NCBI GenBank assembly: GCA_963691655.1
Contig: OY829327.1
Location: 56,556,079 to 56,620,078 of the forward strand
Source: Toxonevra muliebris
Lineage: Eukaryota > Arthropoda > Insecta > Diptera > Pallopteridae
DNA length: 64,000 bases
Direction of reading: 5' to 3'
The position numbers were made by a program, and so were the translations under genes. Below are positions 22,415 through 35,661 of the stretch, one piece after another. Each line of letters begins with the position of its first letter. The first letter of the stretch is position 1. A model generated the notes under the pieces. The model was not told the origin of the DNA and did no database searches. It worked only from the letters and a program-made list of their open reading frames with translations.

Positions 22415-25400
22415 ATGGACACGGATATTCAAAGTTTCTACAAAAATAAAAATGTTTTTCTTACGGGTGGCACAGGATTTTTAGGAAAAGGTAGCAAAAG
22501 AAAATCTACTAAAATAATTAAAATTTGTTTATTGTGTGCATTTAAATTCTGTAATAAGTAAACAGAAAAAAAAACTATTAATGGAATAATAATAAGAATA
22601 TGAATGAATTTAAAATTAATGATGAGAATGAATTGTAAATAATTGTCGTGATGTTTTATGATAATAAATGTGTGTCTGCTCAAAAGTGAATTCAAAGTAA
22701 ATATGTACCCAATTATAATTCTTAATGATGGAATCTATGGAAAATTACGTAATGCAAAAATCTTAATTACCTGGCAAAAACATGGGTCTTTCAAGAACTA
22801 GAGGCCATTCTAGTTATAGTGAATTATTTGACTGGAAAAACATGGATATTTATATATGTTGCATCTACTTTTTTCTAAAAAATATTTTGACGCAACTTTA
22901 TGTTTGGAAAATATTTAAGATGTGAAAATAAATACAAATATTAAAATAATTCCGCACAAAGGTGACCTAATTCGAAAGATTCGACCGTTTTTTCTCAACT
23001 TAAAGTTGTCGAAAAATTAGAAAATTTTTACTAAGAGCTTTTTTAAATACCCATAGAAAAAATTCAAGAAGTTCATAATGTCAAAACCAAAAAAAAATTG
23101 GGTGTCATTTGAAAGACAATACTCCAACTAAAAAAATCCAAAAAAATCTTGGCGAAAAAACAATTAGTGTGGGTGCAAGAGCAGCTCAAAATCGACAAAA
23201 ATTTCCCAAAAATGTTAAATCGATCAGTTTTAGTTTTTTAGTCCGTTGAGTAAAAAACATCTGAAAAATAAGTTTTTAATGATATCTTACCGAAAGTTCC
23301 AATTGTTTATTTGCAATTTGTTAAGTAAACTTTTGGTGTTATTTTTTAATCAAAGTTTTAAAAGCTAAAGATTTTGCATTGTTTCTAAAGTTAAGTATTT
23401 TTCAAAATACGAAAACTGAAAATTAACGAATTTTGCGAGAGAAAATCTGGAAAAGCACTTAGAAAGTACTTACTTTTCTTTATCAAAATATGCAAAAACA
23501 TCCTCCGCTATCTTCAACCCTCAGGAAATAATTCAATTTGAAAATAGATCTGTGCACGATTTTTTTGACAAAAATTGGAATTAAACTTTTTTGTTAACTC
23601 TAAATGTATGCAACTTTTATTCTAACATTAAAGGATTTCAATAAAAAATGTTTAACTATCTGAAAAGTCCAATATCGACATGGCGCATTCTTCCACTATA
23701 AGCTTAGTTTGTGGCGAAACCTAAACTGACTTAAGACTTGAGTTTGGTGACCCAAAATTTACTGGCATACGAAATTTCATCGAAGTCTGGGCGCTTCTTC
23801 TAATTTTGAGCCGTCGTTTTGTCGTATCAAATCACTATGCATCGGTCTAAAAAAAACAATTTGGATTCCTTTTTTTGACAAAAATGCTTTAAAATATTAC
23901 AAATCCGATGTTTTTTTTTGTCAAATAGCTTATAAAAGATGTAAAACCATTGAAGAAAAAGGGTTACTCGGTGGTTGTTCATTGAGAACAAACAAACATA
24001 TAAAGAAGTATGAAAATTGGTATCATGATTAACGTTATAAATCTTCGATTTAAATCAAAAATAACTAATAGAATACCAAGAAATTTTAGTTTCTAGTAAT
24101 GTTTGCCACTGTAGATGTACATGTATGAAAAAATATTTCCGCTTCGCTATTTTTTTGAAAATTTTAAACTGTGGTACTTATGAAATTTCCAACAATCACG
24201 TGACACCCCACAACAAGTTTTTGATCACTTAGCTGATCTGGAAGTAGAACTAAAACTTATACCAAGCAAACTAAAGTAAACTATTTTTTTAAATAAATTA
24301 TATAAGTATGTGCAAATAACAAAATTATTTATATAAATGCACATAGGTAAATTCAGAAATATTTTTGAATTTGTTTTCTTATTTATTATTAAACTGATAT
24401 CCCAGCGTACAAAGACAATAGTCACAAGAATTAAAAAGTCTCAAAAGGCAACAAGTAGATATTTATATAGTAATTTCCAGTTAGTTGAGTTTACAAAAAT
24501 GCACGGCTCTTGGTGCAATTAACCAGATAAATCATTTTCCCGATACCCGGGTAATTGAACAACTGTAGCAATTAAAAAAAATCTTAATTACACTGAGATC
24601 AATAAAGCTCGCAAAAAAAGGAATAGCGATGAGCAAAATAAAAACTTGTATATTTTTCTTGAAAATTCTTTTAGCCTAAACCAAAACGAACTTTTGTTTT
24701 TTTTTTATACTTTTTTAAAAAGCTTGCCAATATGTAATTATATAAATGACGCAGTTAATCAGAAGTAGTTAGTATGTGCTTTTAAATTAAAAAATATGAG
24801 ACACAATTAACGGAATTATTTATTTTATATATGAATTATTGATAGCACAAATTTTAGCTAATTAAGTGGGTAAAGCAATTAAGCGGGACACAATTAAACG
24901 CAAACTACTGTAATTAATTTAAAGAAAAAACTACAAATGGCGTAAGTAAACTAAAAAAAAATAAATAAATATTTATGCTTATACATTAGGGTAGCCTTCA
25001 TATTTCAACTTTCTAAAAATTTAGCTCCCAACCCTCTATCTTGTTCCAATCAATAAAGAAACAATATGTACAAAATTTGAGCTCAATCGGTCCTAATCAA
25101 CCATGAAGTTGTACATTTTCTCCAAATGATCATTTTTTCAGATAAATCAAGTTTTTGTTCTTGGATTTCTTAAACAACACCTTTCCATGAAGAAACAACA
25201 CCAAGATGATTTGTCAGAACTGTTAGAGTTAGCAATGGTTTATGCATTCAAGATATACCTTTCTCAAGACCAGTTTCTGTTATCTCATATGGGGAAGAAC
25301 TCGTAAAAAGAAATTGTATTTTTCTTGCTCGAGTGTACGTTCGAGCCTAGTTTCTATCAGCAGATGGAATCAAAGCAACTTATCATTACTTTCTGTTGAT

Positions 25401-28400
25401 GCGTCAATTGATATATCATCAAGGTATTGATCGAGAAATCAGAAAGGTGCTGCGGACAAATTTGCCACCCACCTCGAGTACTTAGCTCCCCAAACTGTGG
25501 CTCTATCATGATTTGATGAAAATGTTCCAAAAAAAATAATTTTTCTTCGTTTATAAACATCGAGTTTTCGTCTTTTGTAACTCATGGAAATTTTCTATCA
25601 ATACCGGTTTCTTCAACAAAGAACTTTCAACATGGAAAGATAATCCAAGTTACAAAAATGGAATTAAAAAACTTGAAAAGAAAGTTGTTGTCGATGACGT
25701 TGCAAAAAAAGTGTGAAACTCTTTCAGGAATACAGTAACATTTTCACAAAAAATACTCAACTGCTACTAAATTATTTCTTATAGTTCGAATACACGAGAG
25801 TAAATTTCATTGAAATTTTGAATTTCAAATTTAGGTCGACACACGACAAAAAAGAAATTTCATTGAGAATCGAATTTAATTTTTGACTGATTATAAGTTT
25901 GGAAAAGAAGTTAAATATTTGTCTGTTATAATTGTACGTGTTATCTCTGCGGCTTTGTTGTTGTTTTTCCATACAATTATCGCTGCTAGTTATACATAAC
26001 TAGAAGCAAGTGGCGAATAAAACGCAGCTATTGTTTCAAACTACTTTATCTTCAAATTAAAGATCATTCTTAAAACGATATATAATTCTAAAAATTGTTT
26101 AAAAATCCGCATCAGTTTATTATTTATAGTCAAAAATATGTGATAAAAGATTTTCCATTTTCACTCCAACAAAATGCAAAATGTCAAAAAAATGTATCAT
26201 ATTTTTCCAATTTCTTACAACCATGTGCTTGAGAGTTGCTGAGTTACTTTCGGCATTTCAAGTGAATTTCGTTGAAATTTTTGTGAAATTCACAATTGAC
26301 TCTATAGATATTATTCTTGTAAATAAAAATACGTTTCTGCTATAGAAGTTATGGGCGATTATAATTTTCATGTTGCTTCAGCAATTGTGCGAATTTACTT
26401 TTAAAAATTTACTTTTGATTCAGAAGTTTTTCACAGAATTTCCTGGATGTGTCCAAATAAATTTCTCTAAGAAGAAACAAGAAAATGGTTAAGATAGAGA
26501 AGACTGTATCCCTTTTGAACGGAGTTAATAGTAATTTTTAAACTTCAAGGCGTTTGAGGGTCACCTAGAAGTTGTCCAATGGAGCTGAAGCTTTGCACAG
26601 ACCGGTTTTTTCTTGATTGGAACCAGATTAGTGCAAGGGAGTAGCAACATTTTTACTTTTGAAAAATTACCTATAGCTAAGAGTCACCCTATTATACATT
26701 CATTATTTTATGTATTTAAGTTTTCACTTTATAGCGCGGACACTCGAGATGGAATTTCAAGCAAATTTATAGCGTTTTCTTTTCTTGATAAAATGTTGCA
26801 TTTTGTTCTTTTCTAAAAAATTTTGCCTTCTGAGCGGGGAAAAATGAAACATTCTTGCCAGTGTGACGAACTTTTGTTTTACAAAATCCGCTAAAATGAA
26901 GAAAAATACGTGTATTTTCCTTATAAAAGAACTGAACACAAATTTTTTTGTATACAGTAGAATCGCGATAGTTCGTACACCGTTAATTCGAAAATCTCAA
27001 TAATTCGTAACAAACTGTTTGTCCCTTGAAAAAATCGCATTAATTCGCAAAAATTCTACACATTTTGATCCCCTCGCTAATTCGTATTTTCTTTTTCAAT
27101 GCAAGGTCTGTTTAACCCCTTATAGTTCGAAATTGGTTATTGACAACCAAAAAAAAATGCAAATCAAAATTCTATGGAACTATGATTCGAAAAAAACAAT
27201 CATTGTAGTATTAATAATCTACTACTCTCTCTTTTGTACCCATTTCGGAAAATACGTCTCTAAAATGTTCCTCTAGTCAAAAATTCAAAATGGCTACTTT
27301 TTTAAAAAATTCATTTACCTCTTAATATTTCTACCATAGTCGGATCTTATCTCTTTCAAAAAAAGAGTTTAACAAATTTTACTATTAACGCTATTTGTAT
27401 TCGGTACTGTAAGGTATTCTTCAGGTTTGCCGAACATTTGAAATTTCTTGCTTATGTAATTTTTCTTGGTCTCCTCAAGACAAAAACATCAATATATCGT
27501 GCTTTACGGTCTGACTGTAAATGATATAACCAAAAATTTAAAAAGGCGACCCTAAGTTCGACCAAAACAAAAAAAAAAATTTTGTAATTGCCTTCCAAAA
27601 ATAATTTTGATTCGAAGTTGTACCGCTATATAAACTTTGTGTTTTTTTAATAAATAACATCTACAGGTATGGGGGAAAATAAAATGAAACGGTTTTGACA
27701 TTTCATAATTTTTTTTGAATCGGAATAAAAGAAAAGTATTACAAATGATAGGCCTGTTTTTTTATGAAGTATATGACATCGTTTCGGCCATGATTTTGGA
27801 GATTTCCGCATCATTCAAGAGAATCTTTCTAACTTGCTCTCTAATACCTTTATTCAGTTGTTTCAAATCTAAAAATAGAGGTAGTAAGAAAGAGATTGAA
27901 ACTCGCCGGTCTTTTTCTAACTACCTATTTTTATTGCCTTTCTCTTTCAGACAGATATTCATGCTTGCGCCTGTGTAAACAGCCACTTACGTTAGCACCA
28001 CAAAAAATAGGCACAAGGCGATAAGTCTGGAGAGTTAGGAATGCATTGGGAATCCTTTATATATTTGATTTTTTGGCTTTCAAGAAAACTCTCAGTTCGC
28101 GTCAATGTATGCGAAGGCGAGGAGACCTGATGCGAAATCCAGTTTTTCTCAGGATAAAGCGACTCAGCGTTTTGTATTAACGGTTCCAAGCAATTAGTGG
28201 AATAATTCGTGTCAATTTTTGCTCTTGGCTTGACAAAAATTGGTCACTGAACCATTGTGAGAAATCACCATAAAAACCATTACGCCTTTGGGAAAATAGC
28301 AGCATCTTTCGCCGTTTGGTCTCAGGAAATGTATTGAACTCATCTTTGCCCATCAGCGTTTGACAGATAAAACCAAGCTTCATCAACTGTAATATAATTT

Positions 28401-31400
28401 TTCCACATATCAATAGCTTGTACAGACCCATAGATCGCTTATGCAGTTTTTCAATTGACTGCTCCGACGAGTGGCAATGATGTTTTTTAACCGGTTTGCA
28501 CTCAATTTTTTTTATAGCGTACCTTATGTCCAACTTTTGTTTTTCAAAATCCGCTAAAATGAAGAATAAAACGCATATTTTCTTCAAAAAAGCGCAACAT
28601 TTTTTCTTTATAAAAGTGTTAAACACAATTTTTTTTTATATATTAAAAAGAAAATTAATTAAATACATGTATTTTTGCACTAAATTAGCGGGAAAAGCGC
28701 TAAGTTGACCACACTGCTTATTGGAGTGTTATCCTTTTTGACCATTTTAATCAGAATACCGAGTTTCTGGGTATTGAGAGTCGGTTTTCGGCCGCTATTA
28801 TTTTTCTTGTTTACACTCCTAAGCACCGGCATTTCATTAATCATATATCTTGGCAATGTGGCTTTTGAAATATTAACTCCTTGGCCTTTGAACATTTTCT
28901 TGAGTCACTGATAAAGAGAGATTTTTTCTCAAACTTTTAGAATGAGGCTCTGCTGTTCACGTGGCAAAGTCATTTTGGCAACTAACAATATTATTTAAAA
29001 ACTTAATTCAAACCAACAGTAAAAGCCCGCAGGAGTGAAAGAGATAGATATTTAATAATTTGTCAAAACCCACTGGAAGATTTTTCATTTTGAAATCGTT
29101 TTATCTCATTTCCCCCATACCAGTATGTCCACAAATTTTATATTTGTTTGCCGCATTTCCTTTTAAAATATAATATTACATAAGTTTAAAATTCTTTTTA
29201 AAATATAATATTACATAAGCTTATTACATAAAATTAAAATTTTTAGTGTTCATCGAGAAGATTTTGCGTGCGACAGACGTTGAACAAATTTATGTACTAA
29301 TGCGGCCCAAAAGAGGGAGGGATATATATGAGCGTGTTGATGATATGTTTGAAGATCCCGTAAGTGCTTAAAAATTTTCTTTGTAATTGTAAATTTATTC
29401 AATTTTAAATGCTTTTAGCTCTTTGACAAATTAAAAAAATTAGTGCCAAATGTTGGGAAACGCATCATGCCCATTCTTGGTGATTGTGCTCTACCAAATT
29501 TAGGACTATCGGGTGAAGATTACAATAAACTCATCGAAAATGTGGAGGTGGTGGTGCATAGTGCGGCAACAATACGTTTCAATGAGCCAATTAGCAATGC
29601 ATTAGCCATAAATGTACGCGCCACCATTGATCTTATACAGTTGGCTAAGAAAATGTTTAAATTGAAAGTAAGTAGACCTGAGTGCTAAAAATTTCAAATA
29701 TTTATATGTCGGCATTTCCAGAATTTGTGGAACCGAATTATTGAAATTTTAAAATTAAAAACTGTTGAAAAAGATTTCTGAACTAAATATTGGCTGCTTG
29801 CGATTTGACAGCCAGTTAGAAATTTTACAACTCGAAGAAAAACAAAAAATATATGAGCGCGGCTTTATATGAACATAACTTTGCATACGTTTCCAATTGT
29901 TTAAACATATTTTTAAATAGTATTTTCAATTATAGTCACATATTTTATTAGAACCATCCGACTGGGAATCAAACGTGAGGCAGCTGGGACTCCAGCACTC
30001 ATTCATTAGACCATTGATTCAATTTATCAATTGGTTTTACGCCATTCATAGTTACATTAATGAAAAATTCCTCTTTAGGCCTTTGTCCATGTTTCTTCGG
30101 CCTTTGCCAACTGCTTCGAATCACATATTGATGAAGTTTACTATGCAAAAAAAGTTGGAATTACAGCGGAAAACGTATGCAAGATGGCTGACTTGTTAGG
30201 ACCGACACTTTTGAATCGCATGTCAGATGAACTATGTAAGGGGTTCCCAAATACTTATTGCTTCACCAAAGCTCTTGCAGAAGAGGCAGTGCTGTCACTG
30301 GGCAAAGATTTACCAATATGTGTATTTCGACCTGGTATAGGTAAGAAGAAACTGATCGCGTTTTTTTCCAATTTAAATAAATCAATAAATCTAAATTTTA
30401 CTTAAGTGATACAAGTATGTAAGGAACCTGTACCTGGTTGGATTGACAATTTATATGGACCCACAAGTATTTTGTATGGAATTGCCCATGGAGTGCTGCG
30501 CGTATTGTATATACGTGTCAATTCAAATGCAACCTTGGTGCCCGTGGATTATTGCGCTAACATGATGTTGGCTTGTGCCTGGTCTGTGGCAAAAATATCA
30601 GTGAAACAAATGTAACCTGTAAAATTTTTTAGAGATTGTTATTTTGCTGAACTTAATCGTGCATATAAAATTATTTCAGTTCAGACATTTCACCACCCAT
30701 ATACAATTTAGTACCCGATGATTGCAATACCTTAAAGTGGTCATCATATCGCAAAACAATAGAGGAGCATGGCCTAAAAATGCCAATAACGTGCATGATA
30801 TGGTTTCCATTTGTTATAACTACCGATTCAAAATTATTTTATAAGTTGTTATGCTTTATCTATCATACAATACCGGGTTATATATTTGATATTTTACTTT
30901 TGCTATCAGGCAAGAAAAAAAGGTTGGTGTGTTTGGTATTATAACATTTTACTAATTCTAAATTTAAAATTCCTTTTCCTGTTCATGATCTGAAGGTTGG
31001 CGAAAACTTATCGTAAGATCCACAAACAAACTGCGGTGTTAGATTATTTTGTGGAAAACAGTTGGACATTTACAATGGATAACACGAAACGTTTATGGAA
31101 ATCATTATCTCCTGAAGATAAAAAATTATTTACGTTCGACATGATGTCGATTGATTGGTCAGAGTATTTTTACAATAGTTTACTGGGGATGCGACGATTT
31201 CTAGCAAAAGAAGAGCCTGAAACTATACCCAAAGGCTTGCAACTCCTAAACAGGTTCATTCTATAATTGGCAATTGATTAAAATTAATTTTCAATCGTCA
31301 TTTTAAATTTTTATTTCAGATTGCTATTATTACATCGGGCTGTTCAATTTTGTGTCTATGGCGGTGGTGGAGCGCTACTGTTTGGGACGCTGTGGCGAAT

Positions 31401-31416
31401 GGTACAATATTTCTAG
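22415..31416 (+). CDS. Fatty acyl-CoA reductase 1 (FAR-1), complete, eight exons
   Basis: Alcohol-forming reductase: acyl-CoA plus NADPH to fatty alcohol, at the ER or peroxisomal membrane. Exons: 22415-22490, 29247-29359, 29419-29667, 30079-30340, 30407-30611, 30680-30922, 30996-31253, 31320-31416. They join into 1503 nt, 500 aa, with no internal stop. The Rossmann domain starts at once: MDTDIQSFYKNKNVFLTGG and the loop TGGTGFLG (residues 17-24). Then VFIEKILRATDV, the HSAATIRFNEP block, S152, and the Y206-x3-K210 pair (NTYCFTK). The C-terminal FAR/sterile domain is in exons 6-8 (YRKIHKQ, FTFDMMSIDW). A hydrophobic tail (LLLLHRAVQFCVYGGGGALL) suggests a membrane anchor. The start is chosen for its context (cacaATGg) and agreement with both paralogs. 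Exon 5 has one extra codon (AKISVKQ). Intron 1 is 6,756 bp; intron 3 is 411 bp against 55-60 bp in the paralogs. It resembles the Drosophila CG17560/CG17562-type FARs from memory. Confidence 0.93.
25783..26305. repeat. Dispersed repeat, MITE-like (related copy at 44580-44985)
   Basis: The left part carries cacgagagtaaatttcattg; the right part has the approximate complement (caagtgaatttcgttgaaat). The interior shares ttgac.gattataa.tttgga and gtg.ttgag.gttgc with the 44.6-44.98 kb copy. Nested in it at 25928-26030 is the right half of the 10.3-kb MITE, ending cgaataaaacgcagcta. Boundaries are approximate. Confidence 0.5.
26956..27075. repeat. Pogo/Tigger-like terminal fragment
   Basis: It begins cagtagaatcgcgatagttc, followed by repeats of taattcg. 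This resembles termini of pogo/Tigger transposons as I recall them. A similar segment with attcgaa and aattatcgag repeats occurs at 49940-50040. No matching inverted end or transposase is seen. Confidence 0.35.
27992..28973 (-). pseudogene. DD37D transposase pseudogene
   Basis: The minus-strand start at 28973 gives MTLPREQQSLILK, soon broken by stops. The next open part has KATLPRYMINEMPVLRSVNK (helix-turn-helix) and GRKPTLNTQKLGILIKMVKK. A nested repeat interrupts at 28525-28716. Downstream, an alternative frame reads TVDEAWFYLSNADG with the first catalytic Asp intact. The second catalytic position is Val (HQVSSPSHT) and the third is Ala (SPCAYFLW); they are 37 residues apart, the spacing of maT/DD37D elements. 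At least two catalytic residues are lost. Confidence 0.7.
28525..28716. repeat. Nested repeat with a CAGTGTGGTCAACTTAGCGC end
   Basis: The right end, on the complement, starts cagtgtggtcaacttagcgc, a hAT-like terminus. Sequence from ttttcaaaatccgctaaaat to aaaagaaaattaa is shared with 51776-51905, and part of it with 26870-26945. It splits the DD37D transposase frame. All three copies carry a similar minus-strand micro-ORF (MFN.FI.KK..., ending LADFEKQ in two), most simply explained by shared ancestry of the repeat. Confidence 0.55.
29161..29219. repeat. Tandem duplication next to the FAR-1 exon 2 acceptor
   Basis: The 24-mer ttttaaaatataatattaca+taag occurs at 29161-29184 and again at about 29196-29219. 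It lies just upstream of the acceptor at 29246, in the region where the branch point would be expected. Confidence 0.65.
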
Positions 31417-31545
31417 ATTATCTTAGATTTATTTTTAATATGTAAGAGTAATAGAAATTTTCCGTTGTCAAATAATAATATTTAAAATTAAGATAATTGT
31501 AAGTCTTTTACCAAATATTTTGTTGTATCATAGGGGGGTTTCATA

Positions 31546-31551
31546 AATAAA
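31546..31551 (+). terminator. Poly(A) signal of FAR-1
   Basis: AATAAA 130 bp after the FAR-1 stop codon. Confidence 0.6.
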
Positions 31552-31624
31552 TTAAACATAATTTCGTACTTGTTCGATTCCCACCTAAGCGTTTCTTTCA
31601 ACTTTTATAAAATACGCACTACAA

Positions 31625-32220
31625 TTATAAGGTCACGCCACAGGCCCACGACGCGAGATAATGCGCTCACCAAAAGTTTCCTTCAATAAATTGACTGTTT
31701 CGTTGGCTGTATGGCATGTAGAACCAAAGGTCGTCCACATCAACATCCTCCGATTCATGCACGAAAGGGTCATTAATCATGGGTCTATAGCGTTCCCCAT
31801 TGACTGTAACATTATGGCCGGCTTCATCTTTGAAGAAATATGGACTAATGATTCCTTCTGCCCATAGAACACACCAAACAGTCACTTTTTGAGGAGGTAA
31901 CGGCGTCTCAACAATGGCTTGTGGATTATCATCACTCCAAATGCGACAATTCAGCTTATTAACGTACCCATTCAACCAAAAGTGAGCTTCATCGCTGAGC
32001 AAAATTTTCTTGTGAAAAAAGGGATCGGTGGCCATCTCGTTTTGGGCCCATTCACCGAACGTGCGACGCGCTTGATGGTCGTTCGGCTTCAATTCTTGCA
32101 CGAGTTGAATTTTGTAAGCCCGCAAACCAAACGCTGCTCCACAGCAGCAATAGCGTCTTCGGTGCGCACTGTACGGCGTCTCTGAAGATGCGCATTATTC
32201 AAGAGGGAAGGGGGAGGTGG
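31625..32220 (-). pseudogene. Tc1/mariner-like transposase fragment (central part)
   Basis: Minus strand, from about 32215: AHLQRRRTVRTEDAIAAVEQ, then after a frame change YKIQLVQELKPNDHQARRTF, LLSDEAHFWLNGYVNKLNCR (first catalytic Asp in SDEAHF), and VTVWCVLWAEGIISPYFFKD. A frameshift near 31666 precedes GERIISRRGPVA. The N-terminal helix-turn-helix and the C-terminal catalytic part are gone. It is a common insect family; the fragment at 1.1 kb may belong to the same group. Confidence 0.78.
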
Positions 32221-35200
32221 GGAGGGTTGAACCCCCAAAACACCCCTCTGCGTACGCGGCTGTTTGTTACTAATAACTAGGGCTAGTTTTTTCGGCCACA
32301 AAATATGAGTGAAATTTACAACAGGACAATTTTTATGCAAAATATGCGTAAAAAAACATATTTTTCTTTATTTTCAATCTCTATTACAATTTACAATCAC
32401 AAGATTTTTTTAATTTTCCGATTTATAACTTCTACGGTATCGCTCAAAATAGATTTAAATGACGAAAATAAATGTTCTACATCACAAGATGTCGCTGGTC
32501 AGGACTTGGATGCAGCTAACTCAGCAGGTGTTAATTTTTTAATGTAGCTCTCGCTAATATCAGTGTGTGAAATATATATAGTTTTTTGAAGAGCCTCTAT
32601 CATTTTGTAACCGGAATTACGTAGAAAAATGTTAATAAATTTCACTAAAAATTCTTTCATGTCCAAGCCACTCAGCTTATAACGAATTTCTACAACACAC
32701 ACAATTTATTTAACTCTAAGCTTTGAACTTCAATTTTTTTTATTTTGCAACATTGCATTCAACACAGATGCCATAAAAGTACGATTATTTCCTCTTTCCA
32801 TATATATTACTTTAATTTCGTATTTTTATTTAACAATATACATAGTATATAAAAGTCGTTTAAAAAAAAACAATGGAAGGCACGCAAGATATTTGATGTG
32901 TAAACAGTTAAACCTTAAGCTCACATATGTACAGCCATTTATAGGGATTTGATGTATAATCTATATGCTAGGTAAATAATTCAAATTAAAAGAATTCTTT
33001 TATAAACTTAAAAATTTATTAGATATCATAATTTTTTATATATATACATTCACAATTCACTGTAAAGTGCAAATGGTCTTGCATCATTGCAAATACAAAT
33101 TTTTGGTCCATATCGCATATATTTGTTGTTGTGATAGCAGAAATATTTTGCATTTGCACCAAATCGTGAATAGGGCTGATATGTTGTAGTTGCATCATTT
33201 TTCTTTTACTCAATGCATGGGGAAAATTTTTATAATGCCGTGGTTTGCTATCATTATCACTACATTTTCTTTATACATTTATTGAAACCCAGATTCTTTA
33301 TTTCTTACCATTTTATATTGTTTTTATATTTTAAAAAATATTTAATTTTAATCCAATCTAACTAACCGAATGCAAAACCTATCAAACGCCTGTGTTTGCT
33401 ACAGCGACTTCTCTGCTTGTATGGTATAGTCGATCTACACAAGTTTAACACCAACAAATAATTCTGCCGCAAATAAATGTACACACACATTTTGTTTTCG
33501 TATGTACATACATGAGTGAGTAAATTGATCGAAACATAAACAAACAATCTCCGCTCGTATTATAATTTCTCCCTCTCTTCTTCTCTTCTCTTTGTTGGTT
33601 AGAGTAGCACAGTCATTCCGCGCAGTAGTGTGAGCGAGAGAGGAACTGGACGTTACAGTTATCATACATCTTACGATACAGTTATTCTTACATTTTACAC
33701 ATTTGAAATTTTGCCCATACCGTGAGCTAAAATGTTTACACATCAAAAAGGTTTAAATATCCGCTTTTCTTCTAAATCTGTAAAATATGCATGCGCTGGA
33801 AACAATGTCTAAAAAATGCGAAATATACTAAAACAAGCATTTGCTGGAAAAAACTAGTCCTACTAATGACTAATGAAACCACATCTGCCTTGCCCTGCAT
33901 GAAAGAACATCATTGCCCGCCAAATTTTGAATGCAATGATTTACATTGCAATTAAATGTAAAGTACAAGCGAAAAAGCGATACAAATTAAGCGGAAATTT
34001 TTAATCTATTAATAAGGAACTGCGCGGTGACCACAATCCCGCGATACAACTGTTTCATTTATGGGGTTTATTAAATTTTTCGGATTTCTTTTTGACTGGA
34101 AAGCTACATCGCTGGCCCGAGCCCTGTCAACACTTACTCCGGCGCTGCCAAAACACTCAAAGATGCAAGACCATTTGCACCCCCCTTGGATTCGTTAGTG
34201 ATGGTATGCATTGGTTATTGCACTGTATAAATAAAGCAGCAAGGCATGTTGACAGAATCATTGTAATTTTTAAAAATTGTTTGTTTGTTTGTTTTTAAAT
34301 CAAGAAAAGGAATTCTTTGTAGGAACAAATTTAGTATATAAGGAACAAGATTTTAGAATTAACTCGTATTAGATTAGTACTCAACAAAGTGTATTGGATA
34401 TACACCACTCTTAGATTATCTCTGGTTTCGCTAGTTATCTGGTATTCAGACAGAAAATATACTTTACAACGAATACTTACAAGTTGTGAACAGATATAAA
34501 TATTTTATGAATTGGGTTTGATATTCGATAAGTTTTCCACATAGGAAATTTATTGCAAAGCTCTTTATGAAATTGAGCTTTGCGTGCAAATATTTTGTAA
34601 TATATAGGACAAGTTATATTCAAATGGTCATACAATTTATTCAAAATATTAACATTCAATTCATACAAATCATATTTATATTCTATTCAATTGTTTCAAC
34701 TGGCATAGAATTGCACATAAATTATTGCGAGCATTATGAAAAACAAGTGCACACCCAAAGAAATCTTGCTGTAAAGCAACTAAAATTTAAATATTTTTTT
34801 TTAATGAGCTATTACGTAGATTATTAAGTAGATTTGGCAAATGATTTTTTCTGGTTGTAATGAAAGTATATTAATTGAAATAAAATTAAAATCACGTTTA
34901 CTAGACTGTCAAGAACTTATGTTTATGGTGGTTTTAATGTCCAAAATTGAATAATCACATCTACTTTGTTTACGTCAAATAGGCGTTGTAAGTCATGCTG
35001 AGAATAGTTGTTACAATAGTCCCACGTGACGTACTTTTCTACGACTAAATACGCATATACTTACTTAGTCTGATTTAAGTCACTTCTGGTACCCTTAGTC
35101 ATGTGCTAACAGTGGTGTTAATCGCAAATGTATTTGAATTAAAAAAAATTTAAATTCTGACGATCATAAGGTCGTTACATGAATATCAGAATTTCATTCC

Positions 35201-35549
35201 GTTTATTTTTATTATTTTATATTTTATTATTTTCTTACAGCACGATTCTGATAATCCAAATGATGGTATTTATAGCATTAAATTCGATACCATGACATTG
35301 TCTCATAAAAACAATAACATTCATTCGAACTTTATTGCTAGAAAATCAATTACAATAATTGCATATTTTATAAACTATATTCCTGAATACTTTTCTTATA
35401 TTGTAAAACATTGTTTTGACTTATTAATTAATAAATATTTTATTATTTATAAATTTGTGCCTTTAAAAAACCTGACCATTATCACTTTGCATATACCATA
35501 CACTTTTTTACCGCGTAATATTGTTGCAATGGACTGCAGTGCGGCAGAA
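32221..35549. other. FAR-1 to FAR-2 intergenic region
   Basis: No gene is recognised. A locally G/C-rich stretch at about 34084-34260 (tggcccgagccctgtcaaca, ttactccggcgctgcc) stands out from its A/T-rich surroundings but shows no homology I can name. A short pyrimidine-rich stretch lies near 33565-33600. Confidence 0.45.
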
Positions 35550-35556
35550 TATAAAA
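35550..35556 (+). promoter_or_regulatory. TATA box of FAR-2
   Basis: TATAAAA within cagaatataaaaggcg, 112 bp upstream of the FAR-2 start codon. That is almost the same distance as in FAR-1. Confidence 0.65.
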
Positions 35557-35661
35557 GGCGAATGCAATCAGTATCGGTTTCGTTGATGACTGACAGTGGA
35601 GAAGAAAACATTAGTGCTTGGTGTTTGCGAAAAATCATAACATTTTCTAATCACGTTCACA

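Larger units (their letters stand above)
27664..29123 (-). mobile_element. Tc1/mariner-superfamily element (DD37D type), dead
   Basis: The termini are inverted: caggtatgggggaaaataaa on the left and, on the complement of the right, ctggtatgggggaaatgaga. TA flanks both at 27662-27663 and 29124-29125. Length is 1460 bp, including a nested repeat of about 190 bp. The minus strand carries a decayed transposase. It sits in intron 1 of FAR-1, antisense to the gene. Confidence 0.78.
22491..29246 (+). other. FAR-1 intron 1 (6.8 kb)
   Basis: It runs from a GT donor after codon 25 (phase 1) to the acceptor atttttag at 29246. It contains repeats at 25783-26305 and 26956-27075 and a Tc1/mariner-type element at 27664-29123. 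From 22.5 to 25.7 kb it is A/T-rich with no recognised gene or transposon. Confidence 0.85.

Noticed and set aside
29975..30199. An ORF at the FAR-1 intron 3/exon 4 boundary
   Set aside because: It reads the exon in the wrong frame; the correct exon starts at 30079 after a standard acceptor.
32210..32275. G-rich gggaggtggggagggttgaa segment as a G-quadruplex or promoter
   Set aside because: It looks like a transposon end; a similar C-rich phrase ending in ctctggatacgctactg occurs at 39120-39160. No gene starts nearby.
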